Below are positions 8,889-19,660 of a stretch of DNA of 64,000 nt, piece by piece. This stretch comes from an uncultured Lachnospiraceae bacterium (GTDB taxonomy: Bacteria; Bacillota; Clostridia; Lachnospirales; Lachnospiraceae). Under the pieces are notes generated by a model. The model was not told the origin of the DNA, did not search any database, and saw nothing but the letters and a program-made list of their open reading frames with translations. The DNA is taken from contig CACZJL010000001.1 of the NCBI GenBank assembly GCA_902781505.1, positions 167,617 to 231,616 of the forward strand, read 5' to 3'. Position numbers and translations under genes: made by a program. The number at the start of each line of letters is the position of its first letter. Position 1 is the first letter of the stretch.

Positions 8889-10296
8889 CTCTCATCATGT
8901 TTGTCATACCCTTCTTTGTACCGCCGGCAACACCAGCTGTTACGATAACAGTATCGCCTTCTTCAACGTAGCCCTTGTTTGTAACAACCTGTACTGCATG
9001 GTCGATAATCTTATCTGTAGATGTTTCCTGAGCAGAACGAACCGGACGAACGCCCCAGTACAGACTCATCTTTCTGCAAACATCATCGTATGGAGAGCAT
9101 CCGATGATTTCTGTATCCGGCTTTAACTTAGAAATAAGTCTTGCTGTGTAACCAGACATTGTTGGGCAGATGATTGCCTTAGCTTCAAGATTCTCAGCTG
9201 TAGAAACTACTGCGTTAGAAACTGCAGAAGAAACGCTCTTCTTAGAATGAAGTGCAACAAGATCTCTGGATCTTCCGGCGATATCCTGCTCTGTTCTCTC
9301 ACAGATTCTTGCCATTGTAGATAAAGCTTCAAGTGGGTACTTACCGTTAGCAGTCTCACCAGAAAGCATTACACAGTCAGTTCCATCGTAGATTGCGTTA
9401 GCAACGTCAGTAACTTCCGCACGAGTTGGACGTGGGTTACGGATCATGGAATCAAGCATCTGTGTAGCTGTAATAACCGGCTTGTAAGCCATGTTACACT
9501 TCTTAATGATAAGCTTCTGAACATGAGGAACATCTTCAGATGGAATTTCAACACCCATGTCACCACGAGCAACCATGATACCATCAGCTGTACGAATGAT
9601 TTCGTCAATGTTCTTGATACCTTCAGAGTTTTCAATCTTAGCAATTACAGGGATATCAGCGTCATGTGCCCAGAGGAGCTCCTTGATTTCCTGAATACAA
9701 GCAGCATTTCTTACGAAAGATGCAGCGATGTAATCAAAGCCCTGCTCAATACCGAAGAGGATATCATCCTTATCCTTCTCAGTGATATTTGGAAGACGGA
9801 TGCTTACGTTAGGAACATTAACCCCCTTCTTAGAACCAAGTAAACCACCGTTAACTACGCGGCATACGATTTCTGTGTTATTTTCAACAGATTCAACTTC
9901 AAGTTCAATCAGACCGTCATCGATCAGGATTGTGTTACCCTTAGAAACATCCTGAGCAAGACCCTTGTATGTGATACCGGTAATTTCGTTTGTTGTAACT
10001 GTATCTACATTTGTAGTAAGAACAAACTTCTGTCCGGTTACAAGAGTAACCTTTTCATCTCCCGGAACAGCTGTTGTACGGATTTCTGGTCCCTTTGTAT
10101 CAAGCACAGTAGCAATTGGCATACCAAGTTCTTCACGAACGCTCTTTACGAGTGCCATACGGCCAGCCTGCTCTTCATGATCACCATGAGAAAAATTAAA
10201 TCTTGCAAGATTCATACCGTTTAACGCAAGATTCTTAATCAGCTCGCGGTCATTCGTATTTGGTCCCATTGTACAGATAATTTTAGTCTTCTTCAT
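8875..10296 (-). CDS. pyk: Pyruvate kinase
   Basis: Converts phosphoenolpyruvate and ADP to pyruvate and ATP in glycolysis. It begins MKKTKIICTMGPNT; the active-site signature is MVARGDMGVEIP, and the magnesium-binding block IPVIAKIENSEGIKNIDEI is just before it. 473 residues: the extra C-terminal PEP-utiliser domain of Bacillus pyruvate kinase is absent. I chose ATG 10296: the longer reading from TTG 10314 starts inside the ribosome site GGAGG. A possible promoter TTGCAC-17-TATTTT lies about 60 bases upstream. It is monocistronic apart from readthrough into the tyrS leader. Confidence 0.96.
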   Translation of the reverse strand: MKKTKIICTMGPNTNDRELIKNLALNGMNLARFNFSHGDHEEQAGRMALVKSVREELGMPIATVLDTKGPEIRTTAVPGDEKVTLVTGQKFVLTTNVDTVTTNEITGITYKGLAQDVSKGNTILIDDGLIELEVESVENNTEIVCRVVNGGLLGSKKGVNVPNVSIRLPNITEKDKDDILFGIEQGFDYIAASFVRNAACIQEIKELLWAHDADIPVIAKIENSEGIKNIDEIIRTADGIMVARGDMGVEIPSEDVPHVQKLIIKKCNMAYKPVITATQMLDSMIRNPRPTRAEVTDVANAIYDGTDCVMLSGETANGKYPLEALSTMARICERTEQDIAGRSRDLVALHSKKSVSSAVSNAVVSTAENLEAKAIICPTMSGYTARLISKLKPDTEIIGCSPYDDVCRKMSLYWGVRPVRSAQETSTDKIIDHAVQVVTNKGYVEEGDTVIVTAGVAGGTKKGMTNMMRVVNL

Positions 10297-10600
10297 CTTC
10301 TTCTTTTCCTCCAAACTGCCTGTAAATTTGTTTCTGACAGTTCAATAAAAATATTAAGTTTTACTCACAAGTGCAAATTATCTCACACCCGTGCACTAAA
10401 AACAATGCAATTTTGTTTGATATTTTTTTAACTTAATATAGTTTATACTTTTTGTATTTCGACTTAATTAAATTAAATCGCTGTCAAAATCGCATTAATA
10501 ATTCACGGGTAAACCTAAGAATTTCATTTCTTTTATTAAGCTCTTCCCTGGCAAATATCATGCTTACAAAAAACAGCTAAGTTGCATCGTGCAGGCACCA
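10297..10600. other. AT-rich intergenic region between pyk and the rhomboid-like gene
   Basis: No gene seen. It holds the pyk upstream region: ribosome site GGAGG at about 10307-10311, and on the minus strand a possible promoter with -35 TTGCAC (10371-10376) and -10 TATTTT (10348-10353), spacer 17. The remainder is AT-rich without clear repeats, and I found no convincing terminator for the rhomboid-like gene that ends at 10601. Confidence 0.5.
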
Positions 10601-11500
10601 TCAGGCTTGCTTCTGACGGTTCTCTTCGGACACATGAACATGAGTATAAATATGATCCTGGCAGTACTCAAGACCACCGGTACACTTACTGCAGAATCTG
10701 AATTCGAGTTCCGGATTTGTCTCGCTTGTTCTTCCGCATACTGCACAGACATGACCTCGTCTTGCCTGTCTGTTTTCCTGTTTTGCCATATTCTGCTGTT
10801 TCCTGAAATTCTTCTGAACCGAACTCATTCTCGCTGGCTTTCTCTTATAAAAGAAGAAATAAATCAGGAAATTGCCCATCGCAATCAGAGCTACTGCAGC
10901 GGTTTCCGGAGTGGCTGTGATCCCGAGCTGATAGAGTGTATAAATTGTTCTTGCTGAAATCAGCGGAGACAAACTCAGGAAGCCAAACACAATGGTAAGA
11001 GCAAAAATTGCTGCATCGATATATGCAAACCACTTCATCTTCACAGGAATAATGAAGAACAGAAGCATCTCTGCATTCGGAACCTCTGCTGCCATCGCCA
11101 TAAACAAAGACAGATTCAGGTAGCTTGTAGTAATGTTTAAACTTGCTCCGAATACAAAGTAAACAACAACAGCAGCAATCAGCTGTAATAAAACACCTGT
11201 GACAAAGTAAAAATTAAAACGGAAGCTTCCCCACAGCGATTCTAAGGTCTCGCCAATCATGTAATAAAAGTAGCAGATAATGGCAAAGAAAATCAGTGAG
11301 CCTGATGGCGGTATCAGAAGCCATGTGAGCAATCTCCAAACCTGTCCCTGAAGAATTGCATCCATCTTTAACGGCATGTATGGTCCGTATCCTGCAATCA
11401 GTAACACCTCCCCAATTACATAGCCAATAATCACAATTCTCATCAAATGTGGAATTGCAAATCGTCCGAGCTTTTTTTCTAATGTATCAATCAATTTCAT
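10601..11500 (-). CDS. Rhomboid-like polytopic membrane protein with C-terminal zinc-ribbon
   Basis: 299 residues with about six membrane segments between residues 15 and 215, then a cytosolic basic stretch and a CxxC...CxxC cluster (CAVCGRTS ... FCSKCTGGLEYC, about residues 250-278) likely binding zinc. The N-terminal layout, including the GQVWRLLTWLLIPP block after TM1, resembles rhomboid/Derlin-like proteins. The serine protease GxSG motif is not visible, so it is probably a pseudo-rhomboid. It is divergent from the activase gene; the ribosome site AAAGGAG is well placed. No specific function is assigned. Confidence 0.7.
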   Translation of the reverse strand: MKLIDTLEKKLGRFAIPHLMRIVIIGYVIGEVLLIAGYGPYMPLKMDAILQGQVWRLLTWLLIPPSGSLIFFAIICYFYYMIGETLESLWGSFRFNFYFVTGVLLQLIAAVVVYFVFGASLNITTSYLNLSLFMAMAAEVPNAEMLLFFIIPVKMKWFAYIDAAIFALTIVFGFLSLSPLISARTIYTLYQLGITATPETAAVALIAMGNFLIYFFFYKRKPARMSSVQKNFRKQQNMAKQENRQARRGHVCAVCGRTSETNPELEFRFCSKCTGGLEYCQDHIYTHVHVSEENRQKQA

Positions 11501-11601
11501 AAAAATCTCCTTTATTCACTTGATTTGATTATATGAAACCTGTCGCGACGTGTCAAAGGGAGCCTCCGCTGGTCCATACACAAACCGGAAAAAGGGTCAC
11601 C

Positions 11602-11631
11602 TTGTAATCTTATTTTTTCCTATGTTATAAT
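11602..11631 (+). promoter_or_regulatory. Promoter of the giant activase gene
   Basis: -35 TTGTAA at 11602-11607 and -10 TATAAT at 11626-11631, spacer 18, about 50 bases before the ATG at 11682, with a ribosome site AGAGG in between. Confidence 0.75.
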
Positions 11632-11681
11632 GAACGACTGTACGAGAATATATTAGTATATAAGAAATAAGAGGTTATAAA

Positions 11682-14600
11682 ATGAACGCTTATAAGTTGG
11701 GAATTGATATTGGTTCAACTACCGTAAAAATCGCAGTTCTTGACATGGATAACAAAATGCTCTTTGCAGATTATCAGAGACATTTTGCCAACATTCAGGA
11801 AACATTACAGGAACTGCTCGAAAAGGCAGTAAAAGAACTTGGGCCATTTGATATCTACCCTGTTATTACAGGTTCCGGCGGTCTTGCACTTTCCAAGAAC
11901 TTAAATGTACCATTCTTCCAGGAAGTTGTAGCCGTTGCTACATCTCTCCAGGACTACGCTCCTCAGGTTGACGTAGCCATCGAACTTGGTGGTGAGGATG
12001 CGAAAATCATTTACTTTACAAATGGTATCGACCAGCGAATGAACGGTATCTGTGCCGGTGGTACAGGTTCCTTTATCGATCAGATGGCTTCTCTGCTTCA
12101 GACAGACGCGTCCGGTCTTAATGAGTACGCCAAAAACTACAAGTCTATCTATCCGATTGCTGCACGTTGCGGCGTATTTGCCAAATCCGACATTCAGCCA
12201 TTAATTAACGAAGGTGCAACAAAAGAAGACCTTGCCGCATCTATTTTCCAGGCAGTTGTAAATCAGACTATTTCCGGACTTGCCTGTGGTAAGCCAATCC
12301 GCGGCAACGTTGCATTCCTTGGTGGACCACTCCACTTCCTCTCTGAGCTTCGCCAATCCTTTATCAGAACTCTGGGCCTGAAGCCTGAGGAAATCATCGC
12401 TCCAGACCACTCACATCTTTTTGCAGCCATCGGTTCTGCCATGAACTACAAAGAAAACGTGAAGATGGAAGTTTCTGACCTGATTGAAAAGTTAAAGAAT
12501 AAGATTCAGTTAGAATTTGAAGTAGAACGTTTACAGCCATTATTTAAGGATGAAAAGGAATATGACACGTTCCACGAGCGCCATGCAAAGGCACAGGTTG
12601 AAAAGGGTGACCTCTCTACTTACCATGGCAAATGCTACTTAGGTATCGATGCAGGTTCTACTACAACGAAGCTTGCCGTTGCTTCAGAAGACGGAAAGCT
12701 CCTGTATTCATTCTATTCAAATAACAACGGAAGCCCGATTGCTACTGCAATCCGTTCCTTAAAGGAAATTTATTCCATTAAGCCGACGGATGCTATAATC
12801 GTTGGCTCCTGCTCAACAGGTTACGGTGAAGCTCTTTTAAAGTCTGCTCTGATGCTTGATGAAGGTGAAGTAGAAACCGTTGCGCATTACTATGCAGCTG
12901 AATTCTTTGAACCAAGCGTAGACTGTATCATCGACATCGGTGGTCAGGATATGAAGTGTATCAAGATTAAGGATCATGCGGTTGACTCCGTACAGCTGAA
13001 CGAGGCCTGCTCTTCAGGATGTGGATCCTTCATCGAGACATTTGCCAAGTCCTTAGACTACTCTGTCATTGACTTCGCTAAGATTGCTCTCTTTGCTGAA
13101 CACCCGGTTGACCTTGGTACACGTTGTACCGTATTTATGAATTCCAAGGTTAAGCAGGCTCAGAAGGAAGGCGCTGAGGTTGGTGATATTTCCTCCGGAC
13201 TTGCATATTCGGTAATCAAGAATGCCTTATATAAGGTTATCAAGATTTCTGACCCTAAGGAACTTGGTTCCCATATCGTTGTTCAGGGTGGAACATTCTA
13301 TAATGATGCTGTTCTTCGTTCCTTTGAAAAAATTACCGGAGTTGACGTAATCCGTCCTGATATCGCAGGAATCATGGGCGCTTTCGGTGCTGCACTTATT
13401 GCAAGAGAACGTTGCGCCAATCAGGATAAGTCAACAATGCTCGATATTGCAGAAATCAACAGCCTTGAGTACTCCACAACACTTACACGTTGTAAGGGAT
13501 GTACAAATGCATGTCACCTCACAATCAACAACTTCTCCGGCGGTCGCCGTTTCATTACCGGTAACCGTTGCGAACGTGGACTTGGTATCGCTAAGAAGAA
13601 GGATCATCTTCCGAACCTCTTTGACTACAAGTTCCACAGACTCTTTGATTATGAGCCTCTGACCGAAGATCAGGCACCTCGCGGAACGGTTGGTATTCCA
13701 AGAGCATTAAACATGTATGAGAACTATCCTTACTGGTTCACCTTCTTTACGAACTTAGGTTACCGCGTTGTGCTTTCACCAAAGTCCAACCGTAAGGTTT
13801 ATGAACTTGGTATCGAGTCCATTCCATCTGAGTCTGAGTGTTATCCTGCCAAGATTACTCATGGACATATCACTTGGCTCATCCGTAATGGCGTCAAGTT
13901 CATCTTCTATCCTTGTATTCCTTATGAGCACAAGGAAGTAGAGAACTCCAACAACCATTACAACTGTCCGATTGTTACTTCCTACGCTGAGAATATCAAG
14001 AACAACGTAGAAGAATTAGTTACAGAAAACATCGACTTCCGCAATCCATTCCTTTCCTTCGAAAATGAAGAAATCATGGAAAAGCGTCTTGTTGAAGAAT
14101 TTAAAGATATTCCTGCTTCCGAAGTGCGCAAAGCCGCGAAAGCCGCATGGAAAGAACAGATGCAGGCTAAGCGTGACGTTGAGAAGAAGGGTGAAGAAAC
14201 ATTAAAGCTTCTTCACGAAACAGGCAAGCACGGCATCGTTCTTGCAGGTCGTCCATACCATGTAGACCCTGAAATCAATCATGGTATTCCTGAGCTTATC
14301 AATTCCTATGACGTAGCTGTATTGACTGAGGACTCCATCTCCCACTTAGGTAAGGTAGACCGTCCTTTAATTGCGATGGACCAGTGGATGTACCATTCCA
14401 GACTTTACGCTGCTGCCAGCTATGTTCGTACTGATGACAGCCTCGACCTGATTCAGCTGAATTCCTTCGGCTGCGGTCTGGATGCCGTAACAACAGACAC
14501 AGTATCAGATATCTTAAGAAACTCCGGTAAGATTTACACAGTTCTTAAGATTGATGAAGTAAACAACTTAGGTGCCGCAAGAATTCGTATCCGTTCCTTA

Positions 14601-15938
14601 CTTGCTGCTCTTCGCGTTCGTGAAGAAAAGAATGTAGAAACAGAAGTGAAGTCCGCAGCATTCAAGCGTGTTGAATTTACAAAGGAGATGAGGGAAGCAG
14701 GCTATACTCTCTTGTGCCCTCAGATGTCTCCAATGCACTTTGAGCTCTTACAGCCAGCTTTAAACAGCTGTGGCTATAACATCGAGATTCTCAATAACGA
14801 TAACAAGTCGGCCGTTGATACCGGTGTTCGCTTCGTTAATAACGACGCCTGCTATCCATCCATGATGGTAGTCGGTCAGATTATGAGTGCCGTTCTCTCC
14901 GGAAAGTACGATACACACAAGATTGCCATTCTGATTTCTCAGACAGGTGGTGGCTGCCGTGCATCTAACTACATCGGCTTCATCCGTCGTGCTCTGAAAA
15001 AGTGCGGACTTGAATACATTCCTGTAGTTTCTGTCAGCGTTCAGGGACTTGAGATCAACTCCGGCTGGACTTATTCCGTTCAGATGGCTAAGAAGGCGCT
15101 CATGGCAATTGTCTACGGTGATGTCTTCTTAAACTGTGTATATCGCATGCGTCCATACGAAGTAACACCCGGAAGTGTCAACGCTCTCCATCAGAAGTGG
15201 GTAAAAATCCTTTCCGCACAGCTTTCTGCTAAGAAAGTTCATATGCGTGATTTCAAGGCAAATGTCCGCAAGATGATTGCTGAGTTCGATGCCATTCCGG
15301 TCACAAATGAAGTTAAGCCAAGAGTTGGTATCGTAGGAGAAATTCTTGTTAAGTTCCTTCCATCCGCTAACAACTACATTGTAGATCTGTTAGAACGCGA
15401 AGGTGCCGAAGCAGTCGTTCCGGACTTAATCGGATTTGCCCTCTACTCTGCAAAGAATGCGGATTTCAAACGTGATAATCTTGGTGCAAGCAAAAAGACA
15501 GCATTCTTATCTGATGCGTTCATCAAATACATTGAATACTTCAGAAAGGCTGCTAACAAAGCCTTTGAAGAAAGTAAGCACTTCGACCGCTGGTCTACTG
15601 TTGAAGAAACCGCTGAAAATGCAAAAGGCCTCGTTTCTCTTGGTAACCAGACCGGTGAGGGCTGGCTCCTTACAGGTGAAATGGTTGAATTAATCAATCA
15701 TGGTGCCGGCAACATCGTATGCTGTCAGCCATTCGGCTGTCTTCCAAACCACATCGTAGGTAAGGGGGTCATCAAGGAACTGAAGGCTAAGTATCCGGGA
15801 AGCAACATCATTGCAATCGACTATGATCCGGGCGCTTCTGAAGTTAACCAGCTCAACCGTATCAAGCTCATGCTGACACAGGCTAACAAGAACCTGAATC
15901 TTACAGAAACAGATTCGGTTAAAGTTGAACAGGCTTAA
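11682..15938 (+). CDS. Giant 2-hydroxyacyl-CoA dehydratase activase-like fusion (BcrAD/BadFG x2 + DUF2229 + HgdB-like)
   Basis: A 1418-residue fusion. Two ASKHA-type activase domains come first: phosphate loops GIDIGSTT (residues 8-15) and GIDAGSTT (about 320-327), with cluster-ligand-type loops ICAGGTGSF (about 125) and ACSSGCGSF (about 441). [10 protein letters not shown] cysteine motif is at about 604. DUF2229 and a dehydratase-subunit-like region with more cysteines (for example [33 protein letters not shown]) follow to the end. True HgdC activators are ~260 residues and work on separate HgdAB subunits; here activator and HgdB-like parts are on one chain. Widespread in Clostridia; substrate unknown. 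Alone, with its own promoter and terminator. Confidence 0.88.
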   Translation: MNAYKLGIDIGSTTVKIAVLDMDNKMLFADYQRHFANIQETLQELLEKAVKELGPFDIYPVITGSGGLALSKNLNVPFFQEVVAVATSLQDYAPQVDVAIELGGEDAKIIYFTNGIDQRMNGICAGGTGSFIDQMASLLQTDASGLNEYAKNYKSIYPIAARCGVFAKSDIQPLINEGATKEDLAASIFQAVVNQTISGLACGKPIRGNVAFLGGPLHFLSELRQSFIRTLGLKPEEIIAPDHSHLFAAIGSAMNYKENVKMEVSDLIEKLKNKIQLEFEVERLQPLFKDEKEYDTFHERHAKAQVEKGDLSTYHGKCYLGIDAGSTTTKLAVASEDGKLLYSFYSNNNGSPIATAIRSLKEIYSIKPTDAIIVGSCSTGYGEALLKSALMLDEGEVETVAHYYAAEFFEPSVDCIIDIGGQDMKCIKIKDHAVDSVQLNEACSSGCGSFIETFAKSLDYSVIDFAKIALFAEHPVDLGTRCTVFMNSKVKQAQKEGAEVGDISSGLAYSVIKNALYKVIKISDPKELGSHIVVQGGTFYNDAVLRSFEKITGVDVIRPDIAGIMGAFGAALIARERCANQDKSTMLDIAEINSLEYSTTLTRCKGCTNACHLTINNFSGGRRFITGNRCERGLGIAKKKDHLPNLFDYKFHRLFDYEPLTEDQAPRGTVGIPRALNMYENYPYWFTFFTNLGYRVVLSPKSNRKVYELGIESIPSESECYPAKITHGHITWLIRNGVKFIFYPCIPYEHKEVENSNNHYNCPIVTSYAENIKNNVEELVTENIDFRNPFLSFENEEIMEKRLVEEFKDIPASEVRKAAKAAWKEQMQAKRDVEKKGEETLKLLHETGKHGIVLAGRPYHVDPEINHGIPELINSYDVAVLTEDSISHLGKVDRPLIAMDQWMYHSRLYAAASYVRTDDSLDLIQLNSFGCGLDAVTTDTVSDILRNSGKIYTVLKIDEVNNLGAARIRIRSLLAALRVREEKNVETEVKSAAFKRVEFTKEMREAGYTLLCPQMSPMHFELLQPALNSCGYNIEILNNDNKSAVDTGVRFVNNDACYPSMMVVGQIMSAVLSGKYDTHKIAILISQTGGGCRASNYIGFIRRALKKCGLEYIPVVSVSVQGLEINSGWTYSVQMAKKALMAIVYGDVFLNCVYRMRPYEVTPGSVNALHQKWVKILSAQLSAKKVHMRDFKANVRKMIAEFDAIPVTNEVKPRVGIVGEILVKFLPSANNYIVDLLEREGAEAVVPDLIGFALYSAKNADFKRDNLGASKKTAFLSDAFIKYIEYFRKAANKAFEESKHFDRWSTVEETAENAKGLVSLGNQTGEGWLLTGEMVELINHGAGNIVCCQPFGCLPNHIVGKGVIKELKAKYPGSNIIAIDYDPGASEVNQLNRIKLMLTQANKNLNLTETDSVKVEQA

Positions 15939-15982
15939 AACCTGAACGATCGACAGATTTTTTGTCACAAATCTGCAAAGTA

Positions 15983-16024
15983 AAAACAGCAGCTCTCTTA
16001 AATCAAGAGAACTGCTGTTTTTTA
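15983..16024. terminator. Bidirectional terminator after the activase gene
   Basis: Stem AACAGCAG(C/T)TCTCT with its complement around TTAAATC, flanked by A-rich and T-rich tracts. It lies between the convergent activase and S24/S26 peptidase genes. Confidence 0.85.
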
Positions 16025-16073
16025 GTCTGTCATTTCATTTAGTTTGTTATTTATATTACCAGAATTTCCTGTA

Positions 16074-16496
16074 CTATTTCTTAGATTTCAGAGCTTTAAT
16101 CAATCTATGTGTAACCTTCCGATATCTTAACGTAAAGAACTTGTACCTTGCATAAACTGCTGCTTTTCTACCGGTCAGAGACTTTAATTTTCCTGATCTG
16201 CCAACAGCCGTCACCAGCCCTATCAGATTACCAAAAAGGATTCCCTCTTCAATCATCGTCTGATTATCTCCAACAGCGGAAAATTCCCCATCTCCCACCT
16301 CATAGATTCTATGCACTGCGAGCCGGTTCTGATGATCACGAAACAATACGATATTCCCAGGCTTTACATCCTGTATGCCGGCTGGCTCAATCGTAATCTG
16401 ATCCTGCGGCTTAAAAAGCGGATACATACTGTATCCCGCAACCGGCACAATCACAGATTGTCCACTTCTTAAAAGCTGTTCAACATTTTGCTTCAT
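16074..16496 (-). CDS. Soluble S24/S26-family (signal-peptidase-like) protease
   Basis: 140 residues with the S26 core. The catalytic serine is in GYSMYP (Ser23). Box LAVHRI puts histidine (His62) where classic LepB has the general-base lysine, as in SipW/ER-type signal peptidases. The third box, AVGDNQ, is at 75-79. No hydrophobic membrane segment is present and the C-terminus is strongly basic, unlike export signal peptidases. It is divergent from a PqqD/HPrK-like gene and close to an ABC exporter and three leader-bearing small proteins, so it is a candidate leader-removing protease of that module. Protease fold certain, substrate inferred. Confidence 0.78.
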   Translation of the reverse strand: MKQNVEQLLRSGQSVIVPVAGYSMYPLFKPQDQITIEPAGIQDVKPGNIVLFRDHQNRLAVHRIYEVGDGEFSAVGDNQTMIEEGILFGNLIGLVTAVGRSGKLKSLTGRKAAVYARYKFFTLRYRKVTHRLIKALKSKK

Positions 16497-16588
16497 CGTT
16501 CCTCATTTCACCTATATTACTGATGCATTCATGCATCTGATTTCTGGTTCGTATTTATCTATATTGTAGCATTTTTTCGCAAAACTGA

Positions 16589-16612
16589 TATAATTAATTA
16601 AAAAAGGGGAGG
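16589..16612 (+). promoter_or_regulatory. -10 element and ribosome site of the PqqD/HPrK-like gene
   Basis: TATAAT at 16589-16594 and GGGGAGG at 16606-16612, before ATG 16621. The -35 is weak. With only about 26 bases between the -10 and the ATG, the leader must be short. Confidence 0.6.
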
Positions 16613-16620
16613 TTAATCTT

Positions 16621-17841
16621 ATGAAACAATCCGCATATTTTAAACTTGTTACCCTTAACGGTGAGTCATATCTGTTTCCTTTTGGACAGGCATTAATGTC
16701 CTCCCCTGTAAGTGTAAAGCTTGATGAGGGTGGCGTGTTTTTATGGGATGCACTATCTAAAGATATTACCTTGTCTGACCTGCAGTCCCGATTTTTCTCC
16801 TTCGTTCATGCTGATGAAGAAGAACGTGACCAGGTCAACAGTGATGTAGAAACCTTCATCAACAATCTTCGTATGCGTTCCATGATTGTTGATTATCCGA
16901 ATGACCTAAGCATATTAAAAGCTAGTTTTCTCACTGTTCCTGAGATTCATGGACATGAGCTCTTCCCGATGCTGATTGCCGCAACCGGAATTGAAATCAG
17001 GAAAGACGATTCCATCAGTGAGAAGCTGCTTAATCTGATTCCAAAAGAATTTCTCACATTCAAGAGTATACGTCATCACTTCGATTATCATATTCAGATA
17101 CTTCCAAAGAATCCGAATATTAACTTAAGCGATGGCAGTACTGTTTTTGAAGACTGGGAACTTCGCATTGTTCGTTTTACAAACGGATTCAGGATTTTCT
17201 ATAAAGAATACAATCACTTTAAGATTGTAGAAGCCACGGATTCTGTCCTTACCATTTATCAGGAGCCGGTTCCTGTGAATGGAGATTACGCTAAAATCCA
17301 ACAGGAATTATCCCGCATCTGTCGCGCGGGTGTGTATCTAAAGCTTGAAAAAAAACAGATTTATTCCCTGCACGCTGCTTCCGTTGACATCGATGGAACC
17401 AGTGCCGGGACAGGTGCTATCCTCTTTACTGCCAAGAGTGGCACGGGCAAGTCAACGCAGGCAGGAATCATGAATCAGACCTTTGGGTCTACCATGATTA
17501 ACGGCGACTGCAATCTTATCAGCCTTAAAAACAATAAGGCCATTGTCATGGGACAACCATGGTGCGGAACCTCAGAAATTTACGATCTCAAAGAGCATAA
17601 ATTAACGGCTGTTGTAAAGCTCGTACGAACTAAAGAGAAAGAAATACCTTCTGTTCAGAAGCTGAACAAGTCAGAGGCTGCTGTCACAATCCTGCAGCGT
17701 ATTATCAGCCCTCTCTGGACAAAGGAACAATTGCAGGATGCAGCACGCTGGGCTGAAGAATTCAGTAAAACAACCACTGTCTTTCGCATGAAGTGCGATC
17801 TCACCGACCGCGGAATCAGACAACTCATGGAGCACTTATGA
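16621..17841 (+). CDS. PqqD-domain / HPr-kinase-like fusion protein
   Basis: 406 residues. Residues 1-95 resemble a PqqD-type recognition domain (conserved-style LDEGGVFLWDALSKDITLSDL...). A middle region (about 100-240) of unknown fold follows, then an HPr-kinase-like domain with Walker A AKSGTGKST at residues 271-279 and MINGDCNLI just after. HPrK-like kinases and PqqD domains recur in RiPP clusters (for example paeninodin-type lasso clusters, where the kinase modifies the peptide). It overlaps the ABC transporter start by ATGA, so both are made together. I infer that it binds, and perhaps phosphorylates, the leader-bearing proteins encoded at 19.7-21.0 kb. Confidence 0.75.
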   Translation: MKQSAYFKLVTLNGESYLFPFGQALMSSPVSVKLDEGGVFLWDALSKDITLSDLQSRFFSFVHADEEERDQVNSDVETFINNLRMRSMIVDYPNDLSILKASFLTVPEIHGHELFPMLIAATGIEIRKDDSISEKLLNLIPKEFLTFKSIRHHFDYHIQILPKNPNINLSDGSTVFEDWELRIVRFTNGFRIFYKEYNHFKIVEATDSVLTIYQEPVPVNGDYAKIQQELSRICRAGVYLKLEKKQIYSLHAASVDIDGTSAGTGAILFTAKSGTGKSTQAGIMNQTFGSTMINGDCNLISLKNNKAIVMGQPWCGTSEIYDLKEHKLTAVVKLVRTKEKEIPSVQKLNKSEAAVTILQRIISPLWTKEQLQDAARWAEEFSKTTTVFRMKCDLTDRGIRQLMEHL

Positions 17842-19598
17842 AAAATAAATTCAAATTTTATCTGAAACGAATCCGTGAAGGCCGTTTAAAAGAAATGGCC
17901 AGAGAAACCATCTTCGTCTACAGTTATGCAAGACATTACTGGAAGGCAATGATTGTATATACCCTGCTCGGTCTGACTGGCACCGTTGTATCTCTTCTCT
18001 CCGGTTTTGTTTCAAGAGACCTCGTCGATATCATCACCGGACATCAGACCGGCGTATTACTTGAGACATTCTGTATGATGATTGCTGTTGCCATCAGTTC
18101 ACAGCTGATTACCATGCTTTCGAGTTACTTTACAACCTGGGTCTATAATCATGTAAACAATGAGGTTCGAGCTGACATCTTTAAAAAACTGATTGATACT
18201 GATTGGGAAGCCTTATCGCAATATCACACCGGTGACCTGATGACCAGGTGGAATTCCGATTCCTCAACCATCAGTAACGGCATCCTCTCCTGGCTTCCAA
18301 ACGTCGTCATTAACTTCTTCAAGTTCGTATCCGCACTCGGAGTCGTACTTGCTAACGACGCCTCCTTTGCTGTCTTTGCTCTGCTTGGAATCCCGGTATC
18401 ACTCGTGATGTCGAAGAGACTCCTGACCCGAATGCAGAACAATAATAAAAGAAGCATGGCCATGTCCTCAAAAATGAGTGGCTTCAATCAGGAAGCATTC
18501 TCCAATATTCAGACATTAAAGGCCTTCGATCTTCTCAGGCTTTACGTAGATCGCCTAAAACAGCTTCAAAAGGAGCAGCTCGACATGCAGCTTGAATTCT
18601 CACGCATGTCCATGGCGACGAGCTTCCTGATGTCTCTTGTCGGACTCGGCGTCTCCTACGCCTGCTACGGTTGGGGAATCTACCGCGTGTGGCAGGGAGC
18701 CATTACATACGGCACTATGACGATGTTTCTGACCCTTGCCAGTACCTTGACAGGTTCCGTAAATTCCCTGGCAAATGCGGTGCCTCAGGCGATTACAATT
18801 ACGACGAGCGCGGGCCGATTAATGGAAATCCTTGATATGCCTCAGGAAGATTACTCAAAGCTCGAGGAAGCAAGGGAATTCGGTAACCGCTATGGCTATA
18901 ACGGAATGGGACTGAAATTAACAGATATCTCCTATCACTATCACAACGGTGATAACGTATTCAGTCACGCAAACCTTCAGGCGAATCCGCATGAAATTAT
19001 TGCTCTCATCGGTCCATCCGGTGAAGGTAAGACGACTATGATGCGCCTGCTCCTGTCTCTTATTAAACCTCAAAGCGGAGAAGCCGTTCTCACGGCAGAT
19101 GATCAGACTTATGAACTGAGTCCTTCCGTCAGACAGTTCTTCTCCTATGTACCACAGGGAAACACAATGTTTTCCGGTACGATTGCATATAATATGCGAC
19201 AAGTAAAACCTGATATCAGTAATAAAGAGATTATTGAGAATCTGAAGATGGCAGAAGCCTGGGACTTTGTTAAGGAACTTCCCGGAGGTATCGACTATAA
19301 TCTTCAGGAACGCGGAGGCGGTATCTCAGAAGGACAGGCACAGCGCCTTTCCATTGCAAGAGCACTGATACGAAAGTCTCCTGTTCTGCTTCTTGATGAA
19401 GCAACTTCCGCACTCGACCCTGAGACAGAACGCCGTGTATTGAAAAATATCTTGAAAGACGACTATCCTCGTACCTGCATTGTAACCACACATCGCATGA
19501 CCGTATTAAACCAATGCACTCGAGTGTATGAATTAAAGAATAAGCAATGTGTTGAACTGAGCAAGGAAGAAATTTCAGCAAAGCTAAATTTGAACTGA
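17838..19598 (+). CDS. ABC exporter, fused permease and ATPase
   Basis: 586 residues. An exporter-type membrane domain with about six segments (residues 30-320) is followed by an ATPase: Walker A GPSGEGKTT at about 391, Walker B SPVLLLDEATSALD at about 512-525, H-loop TTHR. The signature is ISEGQAQ instead of LSGGQ, a mild deviation. No C39 leader-peptidase domain is present at the N-terminus, so leader removal would need another protease, such as the S24/S26 protein at 16.1 kb. The start is ATG 17838, overlapping the upstream stop (ATGA). It is convergent with the three small leader-bearing protein genes across a shared terminator. Confidence 0.9.
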   Translation: MKNKFKFYLKRIREGRLKEMARETIFVYSYARHYWKAMIVYTLLGLTGTVVSLLSGFVSRDLVDIITGHQTGVLLETFCMMIAVAISSQLITMLSSYFTTWVYNHVNNEVRADIFKKLIDTDWEALSQYHTGDLMTRWNSDSSTISNGILSWLPNVVINFFKFVSALGVVLANDASFAVFALLGIPVSLVMSKRLLTRMQNNNKRSMAMSSKMSGFNQEAFSNIQTLKAFDLLRLYVDRLKQLQKEQLDMQLEFSRMSMATSFLMSLVGLGVSYACYGWGIYRVWQGAITYGTMTMFLTLASTLTGSVNSLANAVPQAITITTSAGRLMEILDMPQEDYSKLEEAREFGNRYGYNGMGLKLTDISYHYHNGDNVFSHANLQANPHEIIALIGPSGEGKTTMMRLLLSLIKPQSGEAVLTADDQTYELSPSVRQFFSYVPQGNTMFSGTIAYNMRQVKPDISNKEIIENLKMAEAWDFVKELPGGIDYNLQERGGGISEGQAQRLSIARALIRKSPVLLLDEATSALDPETERRVLKNILKDDYPRTCIVTTHRMTVLNQCTRVYELKNKQCVELSKEEISAKLNLN

Positions 19599-19610
19599 CA
19601 AAAGATCCAA

Positions 19611-19650
19611 AAAAGGCGGAAGAACCAAGATTGATTCTTCCGCCTCTTTT
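19611..19650. terminator. Bidirectional terminator between the ABC exporter and small leader proteins
   Basis: Perfect 10-base stem GGCGGAAGAA (19615-19624) with TTCTTCCGCC (19635-19644), A-tract on one side and T-tract on the other, between converging genes. Confidence 0.9.
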
Positions 19651-19660
19651 ATTTCTGTCT

